A stretch of 64,000 nucleotides of DNA, from contig NZ_LT906448.1 in assembly GCF_900186835.1 (NCBI RefSeq), positions 2,022,001 to 2,086,000 on the forward strand, written 5' to 3'. The DNA comes from Pasteurella dagmatis. Its GTDB lineage: Bacteria; Pseudomonadota; Gammaproteobacteria; Enterobacterales; Pasteurellaceae. Position 1 is the stretch's first letter, and each line of letters begins with the position of its first letter. Shown here piece after piece: positions 51,928-58,763 of the stretch. A program made the translations under genes and the position numbers. The notes under the pieces are model-generated. The model worked only from the letters and a program-made list of their open reading frames with translations, made no database searches and was not told where the DNA came from.

Positions 51928-52346
51928 CTACCAATGGTGGATGTAGGGTGTAGGTTGAATGTATTGACTTAGGTCTGTTTCGGTTTTAATATTGCGAGCA
52001 ATGGAGCTATTCTCTGATAACGGTGATCGCAATTGAAGCGTAAGGTTATCTAAGAATTTAGCTCCTTTTTCTTTATTCCAATACAACACCCTAGCCATTA
52101 AATCATTAAACTCCTCTCCGCCAAACCGTTTGATTTGGCTGTTAGTTTGCTCCAGTTCTGCATTTTGTTGTTGCAGAATTTGTAATAGGCTTTTATCATT
52201 GACATCAGATAAAGGCGACGAGCTAGAAATCTCCGCAGTTGATACGCGAGAGGTCATTTCTAACAAGTTGCCTTTTTCTATTTTAGTCAACTTATGATCG
52301 TAGTATTTATCCCCAGTCGTTGATACGCCAACAACAGCACCATTAA
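51928..52346 (-). pseudogene. 3' remnant of a phage-type gene of unknown function
   Basis: About 139 codons are open, starting abruptly after a TGA at 52347-52349 (NGAVVGVSTTGDKYYDHKLT, then KIEKGNLLEMTSRVS). The only in-frame start is a weak TTG at 52290. The sequence looks like the C-terminal tail of a larger phage protein. It is the only leftward gene in the island and is cut where the 133-bp repeat begins, so it is probably debris from a recombination event. Confidence 0.5.
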
Positions 52347-52356
52347 CTCAGTTTTT

Positions 52357-52489
52357 ACAACCGCAGAATTAAAATTTTCAGATATGGGGGAGGGTAGGTA
52401 AAGAGTTCAGAAGAAAGGCTTGGGCTACCGCCCCGTCAACTCTATTTTATCGCTATTCCAGTTTTTTGACCTTTTTTACTCTTTGAGGC
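52357..52489 (+). repeat. 133-bp direct repeat, copy 1
   Basis: Identical base for base to 54006-54138. Contains a GC-rich GGGCTACCGCCCC segment and an AT-rich tail ending TTTGAGGC. Together the copies bracket the Abi cassette. Confidence 0.92.
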
Positions 52490-52664
52490 ATTTCTGAAAC
52501 GGCAGCTTTTTATTGTGTAAATATCTTATCTTAACCACTTGACTATCTGATATTGAAAGCTGAATTATAGAACTGTTTTGAGCTATTTTAGATTGTTTTG
52601 CACTGTTTTGGATTATCAAAATGTGATCTATATCCTTGCTTTTGATCTCATTTAGTGTAGAATA

Positions 52665-52735
52665 TACCCCCAATCGTGGGGTAGCCTAAACGATAAAACT
52701 GACCTCAATCCGAAATGTTGAGTGTAAAAGCTACC
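52665..52735 (+). ncRNA. Structured RNA upstream of the Abi gene (AbiF-RNA-like)
   Basis: Hairpin TACCCC/GGGGTA (52665-52683), hairpin CTCAA/TTGAG (52704-52722), and a long-range pairing GGTAGC (52680-52685) with GCTACC (52730-52735) that competes with or stacks on the first hairpin. It lies just before the Abi start. Conserved structured RNAs next to abiF genes are known, and this fits in position and shape. No covariance test was possible. Confidence 0.6.
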
Positions 52736-52768
52736 TCCTTACCCTTCTTTTTTCTTCTTTATTATCCT

Positions 52769-53719
52769 ATGCTTTTAACAAAACCTCATAAGGAATATGC
52801 TGAGTTAGTTGATATTTTGCTTACTAGAAAGATGGTAGTTGAAGATATTTCATATGCGAAAAGAAAACTTTCTCAGGTTGGTTATTATCGTCTTTCTGGA
52901 TTTTGGTTTACTAGTAGAAGGACAGCTATAGTTACTGAAAATGGCATAAGACAAAGTCAATTTATTGATGAGTTTTTACCAAATACATCTTTTAATGAAG
53001 TTTATAAGCTTTATTTATTCGATAAAAAACTGAGATTATTACTGTTAGATATTATCGAAAGATTAGAGGTTAACATACGTTCGGTTATGGCGCATGAATT
53101 AGGTCGCATAGATCCATTAGCGTATAAAAGTGAGAAGTTTATTAAGAAAGATCATTCAAAAATAAGAAAAAACTATGATGATGTTTGGTTACCTAAGTTA
53201 CAAGGCGAAATTAAAAGAAATAAAGCTGAGTTTATTATTTATCATAGGGAAAATGATAAAGAAATACCTTTTTGGGTGATTGTAGAAATATGGGATTTTG
53301 GGACTTTATCAAAATATTACTCATTCTTAAAAGGAAATAATCAGAAAAAAATCTCCAAGAAATTTGGCATAGATCACGTCACTTTTGAAAAATGGTTACG
53401 TGAAATCAATATCTTGAGAAACTTGTGCGCACATCATTCTAGAGTGTGGAATAAAGATTTTAATGCCATTACTTTACCTAACACTAGAGTAGAAACGAAC
53501 GAAAGGACATCGCAACGTGTTTTTAGTCGCATATTAATATTATGGTATTTAATTCAGCAGACTGACAGCAAAAACTATAAATGGTTAGAAAAACTAAAGG
53601 ATTTAATTGATACTGATTTTCCTAATGTTCCAAATGCTAAATTAGAGTTTATGGGACTGGGTAATTATAAAACATTACCCATAGAGTTAATGAAACAGAA
53701 CTATAATGAAAGCACCTAA
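52769..53719 (+). CDS. Abi_2 (AbiD/AbiF-type) abortive infection protein with HEPN site
   Basis: 316 residues from MLLTKPHKEYAELVDILLTR. Abi_2 features are the N-terminal AKRKLSQVGYYRLSGFWF, YLFDKKLRLLLLDIIERLEVNIRS and the HEPN ribonuclease-type motif LRNLCAHHSRVWN (R-x4-H). These proteins cause abortive phage infection by RNA cleavage. No normal ribosome site is visible; the region is pyrimidine-rich. It is followed by its own terminator and is framed by 133-bp repeats, so it is an exchangeable defence cassette. Confidence 0.9.
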   Translation: MLLTKPHKEYAELVDILLTRKMVVEDISYAKRKLSQVGYYRLSGFWFTSRRTAIVTENGIRQSQFIDEFLPNTSFNEVYKLYLFDKKLRLLLLDIIERLEVNIRSVMAHELGRIDPLAYKSEKFIKKDHSKIRKNYDDVWLPKLQGEIKRNKAEFIIYHRENDKEIPFWVIVEIWDFGTLSKYYSFLKGNNQKKISKKFGIDHVTFEKWLREINILRNLCAHHSRVWNKDFNAITLPNTRVETNERTSQRVFSRILILWYLIQQTDSKNYKWLEKLKDLIDTDFPNVPNAKLEFMGLGNYKTLPIELMKQNYNEST

Positions 53720-53731
53720 ATGGTGCTTTTT
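53711..53731 (+). terminator. Terminator overlapping the Abi stop codon
   Basis: AGCACC and GGTGCT pair over a 5-base loop containing the stop codon, then six T. Confidence 0.88.
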
Positions 53732-53844
53732 TATTGCCTAAAGATGTCGATAGAAAGGGAACAGATATTGATTGCGTTATTTACCAGTGATTGTGGCATA
53801 AATAAAGACTGATATAACAAGTAATTAAATTAAAAGGTACTCCT

Positions 53845-53920
53845 GACGGGGGTGGGCTTTCCACGGGGCTGGACGCGCGCGGTTTTTGACAGTTTTTTGA
53901 TATTTTAGGCGATCCACCAC
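53845..53920. other. cos-like segment in the gene-free stretch after Abi
   Basis: A GC-rich block (GACGGGGGTGGG, GGGGCTGGACGCGCGCGG) changes suddenly to GGTTTTTGACAG and an AT-rich run ending TTTTAGGCG. This resembles the layout of lambda-type cos ends. The 589-base gap 53720-54308 has no gene besides this and repeat copy 2. Confidence 0.35.
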
Positions 53921-54005
53921 AGTAATGTAATTTATTGTTTTTAATATATTTTTATTTTTTTGTTGTGGATTTTATTATGAAGGATATGCGCAATGATTGA
54001 TTTTC

Positions 54006-54138
54006 ACAACCGCAGAATTAAAATTTTCAGATATGGGGGAGGGTAGGTAAAGAGTTCAGAAGAAAGGCTTGGGCTACCGCCCCGTCAACTCTATTTTATC
54101 GCTATTCCAGTTTTTTGACCTTTTTTACTCTTTGAGGC
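54006..54138 (+). repeat. 133-bp direct repeat, copy 2
   Basis: Exact copy of 52357-52489. The unit from copy 1 to copy 2 is 1,649 bases, the size of a single-gene cassette or of a duplication footprint. Confidence 0.92.
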
Positions 54139-54308
54139 GGATCACAAAACGCATAATGGATGTTTGTTTATATAACGTTATTGTCTTAATATTAAAAAAT
54201 CAACTTTTTATAGAGGTGATTTTGTTGCATTTAGTGTGAGAGTTGATAAACAAAGTCTTCTGGTGGTCTGTGCTTTGTGATTAGTGGATTTAACATAAGG
54301 AAAAAAAT

Positions 54309-55358
54309 ATGGATAACTTAAAAGTTGTACTCTTCTCCGATGTCAATTTAGACGATCCATTCTTTGATAGCTTAAAGAAAGATTATAAAGAGTTTTCTAA
54401 CTGGTTTCGAACAAAGTCAAACGAGCGGGCTTATGTTTTATATAACGATAATAACCTGATAGAAGGCTTTTTATATTATAAATTTGAGAGTGATGTAGAA
54501 GATGTAAACCCACCTATTCGCGGTAAATCTGTGATGAAAGTGGGGACGTTTAAGTTTAATCCTGCAGGAACATTAAGAGGACAAAGGTTTATAAAGAAAA
54601 TATTAGATATTGCCGTAACAAACCATGTTGATATAGTTTATCTTACTGTTTTTGAAAAACATGAGCCATTAATCAAGTTGTTTAAATTCTATGGTTTTGA
54701 GAAGAATGGAGAAAAAGTTAGCCAAAACGGGACTGAACTTGTTTACCTAAGAGATCTCCATGTGTTCAAGAACCATATTTATCAGGACTATCCTTTCATT
54801 CATCAACAAAACGCTAATAAATATCTACTTGCCATAAAACCTGAATACCACACAAGAATGTTTCCAGAATCAAAATTATTTGGAGAATCTCCAGATATTA
54901 TTAAAGATGTGTCACATTCAAATAGCATACACAAGATTTATATATCAGCAGCTTATGGTGCGAATAATCTAAGGAGGGGTGATATTCTTGTGATGTATAG
55001 AACTAAAGATGAGGTAGGTTCTGCATATTATCGTTCGGTAGTGTCGTCTGTTTGTGTAGTTGAAGATGTTCGCCATATATCAGAGTTTCAAACTGAAGAC
55101 TCTTATATTCGATATTGTAGTCGATTTAGCGTGTTTAACGCTGATGAACTTTCTCGTTTTTACAAAGAAAAACGCTATCCATATATCATTCGATTTACTT
55201 ATAACATGGCTCTGCCAAAGCGTATCAATCGAAAACAATTACTTGACAATGGCATAATAGGGGATCAAACTAGAACCGTGTTAAAACAAATATCTAATGA
55301 ACAATTTAGTAAAATTCTGAGATTATCGCAAGCCAATGAAAGTTTTATTATCGATTAA
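54309..55358 (+). CDS. GNAT-like N-acetyltransferase fused to a PUA/EVE-like domain
   Basis: 349 residues. Residues 1-150 look like a GNAT fold (GFLYYKFES, VMKVGTFKFNPAGTLRGQRFIKKILDIAV, LIKLFKFYGFEKNGEKV). Residues about 165-345 look PUA/EVE-like (LLAIKPEYHTRMFPES, IYISAAYGANNLRRGDILVMYR). PUA-type domains often bind modified nucleotides or RNA. The gene overlaps the ASCH gene by 23 bases. Role unknown; a toxin-antitoxin or defence function is plausible from its place in the island cargo region. Confidence 0.75.
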   Translation: MDNLKVVLFSDVNLDDPFFDSLKKDYKEFSNWFRTKSNERAYVLYNDNNLIEGFLYYKFESDVEDVNPPIRGKSVMKVGTFKFNPAGTLRGQRFIKKILDIAVTNHVDIVYLTVFEKHEPLIKLFKFYGFEKNGEKVSQNGTELVYLRDLHVFKNHIYQDYPFIHQQNANKYLLAIKPEYHTRMFPESKLFGESPDIIKDVSHSNSIHKIYISAAYGANNLRRGDILVMYRTKDEVGSAYYRSVVSSVCVVEDVRHISEFQTEDSYIRYCSRFSVFNADELSRFYKEKRYPYIIRFTYNMALPKRINRKQLLDNGIIGDQTRTVLKQISNEQFSKILRLSQANESFIID

Positions 55359-55710
55359 ACCTGAGTTTGTAGAAAAAATCATTTCAGGTGAAAAAAAATT
55401 TGAGTTTAGAAAATCGCTACCAAAACGCGAAGGAATAACAACAATTGTCGTTTACTCCACAATGCCTGTTGGAAAAGTGGTCGGTGAATTTAAGATTAAA
55501 GATGTGATATCCCATACACCAGAATCACTCTGGGAAAAAACAAAAGAATTTTCTGGTATTACCAAAAATTTCTTTGATGAGTATTTTTCCACAAGAGCTT
55601 TAGCGCATGCTTTTGAAATTGACTCATTCAAATTATACGATGAACCATTAGCGATTTCAGATGTTATAGCTTCTGGCACACCTCCACAGTCTTATTGCTA
55701 CATTAATTAA
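55336..55710 (+). CDS. ASCH-domain (PUA-like) protein
   Basis: 124 residues with the ASCH opening MKVLLSIKPEFVEKIISGEKKFEFRKS, YSTMPVGKVVGEFKIKDVI and a C-terminal GTPPQSYCYI. ASCH proteins are thought to bind RNA or modified bases; some act as hydrolases. It starts inside the acetyltransferase gene, so both are made together. Confidence 0.88.
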   Translation: MKVLLSIKPEFVEKIISGEKKFEFRKSLPKREGITTIVVYSTMPVGKVVGEFKIKDVISHTPESLWEKTKEFSGITKNFFDEYFSTRALAHAFEIDSFKLYDEPLAISDVIASGTPPQSYCYIN

Positions 55711-55715
55711 TCAAC

Positions 55716-55738
55716 AAACCGCCACACTGGCGGTTTTT
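55716..55738 (+). terminator. Terminator of the GNAT-ASCH pair
   Basis: AAACCGCCA pairs with TGGCGGTTT over CAC, then T-rich sequence. Confidence 0.88.
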
Positions 55739-55781
55739 CTTTACCCTAAATTCATTTAAAGATAATCCGTATTGTTATTGT

Positions 55782-55861
55782 CCGATATGTAAATTTGCAC
55801 AACGCTTATTAGTAAATAGATAAGAGTGAGGCACTTCACCGTTAGGAAAATTATCCTAACG
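55782..55861. repeat. Partial copy of the C4/Icd leader plus two hairpins
   Basis: The 23 bases at 55782-55804 (CCGATATGTAAATTTGCAC onward) match 48006-48028 with two differences. Hairpins GTGA/TCAC (55826-55839) and CGTTAGGA/TCCTAACG (55840-55861) follow. The rest of 55739-56090 has no gene. Confidence 0.55.
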
Positions 55862-56013
55862 TATATATGATAAGTATCCGCCAATGGCTGACACTCTTTG
55901 AACAAGTTTTAATTAGTCCTTTTTTATAATGTAAAGAAACTCATTTTTATAGAGGGATATTAGGCAGAAATAAAGTATAAAAAACAATCAAAAATAGGGG
56001 TAGCCAACAAAAA

Positions 56014-56033
56014 TAGTACTAGGAATAGTACTA
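56014..56033. repeat. Two TAGTACTA boxes near attR
   Basis: TAGTACTA at 56014 and 56026, the same motif as the six boxes beside attL. Confidence 0.75.
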
Positions 56034-56090
56034 TATTTTAAGGTGTGAAAATTTAGTCTTTTAAAAATCAATGTGTTATATGGTAAATTG

Positions 56091-56134
56091 GACTCCCATG
56101 ATCTCCGCCAATCCATAAATCAATCTTCATCAAA
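56091..56134 (+). repeat. Right attachment repeat (attR)
   Basis: Matches 40190-40234 over 44 bases with one T missing in the tRNA 3' acceptor strand (ATCTCCG against ATCTTCCG). Marks the right island border. Confidence 0.9.
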
Positions 56135-56222
56135 TCCCACTGAAGCGTTAATTTTGTATTTTGCTAATATATTTTTATTAAAAATAAATATAAATTATCA
56201 TGTCAAGTATTTTGTTTAAAAT

Positions 56223-56236
56223 GTGATCAATATCAA
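56223..56236. promoter_or_regulatory. FNR-like box upstream of the lipoprotein gene
   Basis: GTGAT-CAAT-ATCAA differs from TTGAT-N4-ATCAA by one base. It lies 61 bases before the ATG. Confidence 0.5.
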
Positions 56237-56296
56237 TAATTGAAACGATTAAGCATTGTAATATAACAGTAAGGTCAAACAACAATGGAGGAAAAA

Positions 56297-57136
56297 ATGA
56301 AAAAGTCCTTATTAGTTGTATTAATGAGTGTGCTGTTAGGTGCTTGTGGTAGTGGAACAAGTGGGACAAATTTAGATTTAGTGGACAATGGAGGCTCAAT
56401 TAATCCACCTGTAGAAGAGCCTAAACCAGAGGAGCCAATATTAATTGATATGGTTCCTAACCCTGATATTCTAGCTGTTGATTACATTGAGGATAAGGGG
56501 TTGAAAGATAAAGTGCTTAATACAAAGAATAGGTTTCTTTCGAGAATTTTTGGTGCTGAGTTTGATGCGATTACTTTACCTGAAGGTGTGATGACTAAAG
56601 AGGTGAATGGGAATGTCGTAAGAATGCTGAATTTGCCATATTCTGTGCTTGCTTGGCGCCAACCTAGTGCCTACACAGAAGGTGAGGAGTTTTATGACAG
56701 TAAAGAATTGCTTTCTGGGATAGGAGAATTCACTATTAAAGACAATTACCCTGCAAGTAAAGTGACTTATCGTGGTTATTCTGCAAATCCAAATGCTGTT
56801 GGAATGATGCGCTTAGATATGGACTTTGCTAGCACCACAGTATCGGGTAAGCTTTATGAGCGGAAAAATAAGGAGGGTGAAGAGCTGCCTGAGATTATCT
56901 TAAAAGAAACTAGTAACTATGCGGAAGATGCTGGGGTTGGTGCCTTATTAGGTGAAACTGATTATAAACCTATGGGAGTCGACAATAATTTAAAATACGT
57001 GGTTACTTTTGCGGGGCCTTCAGCAGATGAAGCTATCGGTTTTGTCATGGATATAGGAGAGATGTCTAATCCGCCGCTAATCTATGAGGTATTTGGTGGA
57101 AAACGAGATCTACCTAGTCCGCCACTAGATCCATAG
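56297..57136 (+). CDS. Surface lipoprotein, TbpB/factor-H-binding-like
   Basis: 279 residues from MKKSLLVVLMSVLLGACGSG. The lipobox LLGAC gives a lipidated Cys, followed by a proline- and glutamate-rich linker (NPPVEEPKPEEP). The C-terminal half is beta-rich with glycine (VTYRGYSAN, GALLGETDY) as in TbpB-like/Slam-exported surface lipoproteins. GGAGG before 56297 sets the start. It is the first chromosomal gene after the island. Ligand unknown. Confidence 0.75.
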   Translation: MKKSLLVVLMSVLLGACGSGTSGTNLDLVDNGGSINPPVEEPKPEEPILIDMVPNPDILAVDYIEDKGLKDKVLNTKNRFLSRIFGAEFDAITLPEGVMTKEVNGNVVRMLNLPYSVLAWRQPSAYTEGEEFYDSKELLSGIGEFTIKDNYPASKVTYRGYSANPNAVGMMRLDMDFASTTVSGKLYERKNKEGEELPEIILKETSNYAEDAGVGALLGETDYKPMGVDNNLKYVVTFAGPSADEAIGFVMDIGEMSNPPLIYEVFGGKRDLPSPPLDP

Positions 57137-57149
57137 TTAAATTTTCTCA

Positions 57150-57177
57150 CCCCCAAGTAGCATTACTTGGGGGTTTT
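57150..57177 (+). terminator. Terminator of the lipoprotein gene
   Basis: CCCCCAAGTA pairs with TACTTGGGGG over GCAT, then TTTT. Confidence 0.9.
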
Positions 57178-57663
57178 AGATTTAAAACTAATCAATGCTA
57201 TGAAATCAGTATCTATGATGTAGAAATAGCATTATTTTTTATAAAAATATATGAATAAAATTGTCATACGGGATACGATTAGAAGGAACGGCGGTAAAGC
57301 CTCTTAGATATTTAATTGATCTTATTCTGTGGTTATCTGGGAATTGTCAGGTCAGGCTGATATAACGATATAAGACCCATATTATAAATGGGGACTAATT
57401 AAAGATAATATGACAACATAAAGTCATATTTACCTTGTGAATCAAAATGTGATGGGAAGAATGTATTTTTTCTTATATAACACCAAGCAACTCGCTTGGT
57501 TTTTTGTTTATAAGTGCGGTCGTTATTAGACGTAGATTATTGGTTTAGTGTTATCTTGTTATTTTTAAAGGCAATTAAATAAAAAAATGCTTTTTTATGT
57601 TTTCTTCTTACATCATTTATGTGGATAATATGCTGTCTTTTTGTCAACTTAGAGAGGAATGAT
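57178..57663. other. Gene-free region with an orphan terminator
   Basis: 486 bases without a credible protein frame. ACCAAGC/GCTTGGT with T6 at 57482-57505 is a good terminator that no visible gene explains. A short frame from 57251 (MNKIVIRDTIRRNGGKAS) ends after 18 codons. An uptake signal is near 57513. Possibly a small RNA or gene debris. Confidence 0.45.
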
Positions 57664-58713
57664 ATGAAACTATCAAAAATTGCAGCAGCGACCTTATTAA
57701 GTGTTGGGCTTTCAACCGCCTATGCGGCGGAACTACCAAATATTACAATTCTTGCAACGGGTGGTACCATTGCGGGAAGTGGTCAAACTGCAGTAAGTGG
57801 CGCTTATAAAGCAGGTCAGCTGAATGTAGATGTATTGATTGATGCAGTCCCTGAAATTAAAACTTTAGCCAATATTCGTGGTGAGCAATTAGTCAAAATT
57901 GGTTCGCAGGATATGAGTGATGAAGTGTGGCTAAAATTAGTGAAACGCATTAATCAGCAGTGTAAAGAAACCGACGGTTTTGTGATTATGCATGGCACTG
58001 ACACGATGGAGGAAACAGCGTATTTCCTTGATTTAACCGTAAAATGTGAAAAACCAGTGGTGCTTGTGGGAGCAATGCGCCCAAGTACCAAGAAAAGTGC
58101 TGATGGCCCTTTAAATTTATATAATGCAATCGTAGTGGCAACTGATGAAAAATCAGCAGGCCGTGGTGTGTTAGTTGCAATGAATGGAGAAGTGCTTGGT
58201 GCGCGTGATGTAACAAAAACAAGCACAACAGCAGTACAAACTTTTGCTTCTCCAAACTTCGGTACTTTAGGTTATATTCAAGAAAATCGAGTGGACTATG
58301 AGCGTTCACCTGAAAGTAAACACACTGTGAATACACCATTTAATGTGGATAAATTAGATGAATTACCAAAAGTTGGGATTGTGTATGCTTATGCGAATAT
58401 GCCAACAGAGCCGTTACAAGCTTTACTTGATGCTAAATATAAAGGCATTGTTGTGGCGGGTGTGGGTAACGGTAATATGAACCAAGCTAACTTAGAGTTG
58501 TTAGCGAAAGCGGCGAAAGAGGGCGTTGCAGTTGTACGTTCTTCTCGTGTACCAACGGGTTACACAACACGCGATGCGGAAGTGGATGATACCAGTTATG
58601 GTTTTAGTGCTTCAGGTACATTGAACCCACAAAAAGCGAGAGTCTTATTACAATTAGGCTTAACGCAAACGACTGATCCAAAAGTGATTCAACAGCATTT
58701 TGAAGACTTCTAA
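57664..58713 (+). CDS. ansB: Periplasmic type II L-asparaginase
   Basis: 349 residues from MKLSKIAAATLLSVGLSTAYA, a signal peptide cut before AELPNITILATGGTIAG. That segment holds catalytic Thr 1, and MHGTDTMEETAYFL holds the second Thr-Asp pair. It hydrolyses asparagine to aspartate and ammonia in the periplasm. GAGAGGAATGAT precedes the ATG. Confidence 0.96.
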   Translation: MKLSKIAAATLLSVGLSTAYAAELPNITILATGGTIAGSGQTAVSGAYKAGQLNVDVLIDAVPEIKTLANIRGEQLVKIGSQDMSDEVWLKLVKRINQQCKETDGFVIMHGTDTMEETAYFLDLTVKCEKPVVLVGAMRPSTKKSADGPLNLYNAIVVATDEKSAGRGVLVAMNGEVLGARDVTKTSTTAVQTFASPNFGTLGYIQENRVDYERSPESKHTVNTPFNVDKLDELPKVGIVYAYANMPTEPLQALLDAKYKGIVVAGVGNGNMNQANLELLAKAAKEGVAVVRSSRVPTGYTTRDAEVDDTSYGFSASGTLNPQKARVLLQLGLTQTTDPKVIQQHFEDF

Positions 58714-58731
58714 TGTTGTGAAGTAGATAAT

Positions 58732-58760
58732 AAAAAGCCATCTAATAAGATGGCTTTTTA
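58732..58760. terminator. Bidirectional terminator between ansB and the MFS gene
   Basis: AAAAAGCCATCT pairs with AGATGGCTTTTT. Confidence 0.9.
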
Positions 58761-58763
58761 TCT

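Larger units (their letters stand above)
40211..56134. mobile_element. selC-integrated phage satellite-like island (~15.9 kb)
   Basis: Bounded by the selC 3' end and its imperfect direct repeat at 56091-56134. It has a P4-type integrase next to attL, an AlpA-like gene, Rha, small terminase, C4/Icd-like immunity region, a primase/helicase pseudogene, candidate origin repeats and cargo genes. There are no capsid, tail or lysis genes. This gene set is that of Gram-negative PICIs and P4-like satellites, which borrow particles from a helper phage. It carries several uptake signals (e.g. near 41481, 43186, 43827, 48387, 49450), so it has probably resided in this family for long. Confidence 0.88.

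Noticed and set aside
51928-52290. Complete 120-residue minus-strand gene
   Set aside because: The coding similarity continues upstream of its TTG start until the repeat border, so it is a truncated fragment.
52357-54138. Insertion sequence or composite transposon
   Set aside because: The repeats are direct, have no terminal inverted repeats and no transposase lies between them.
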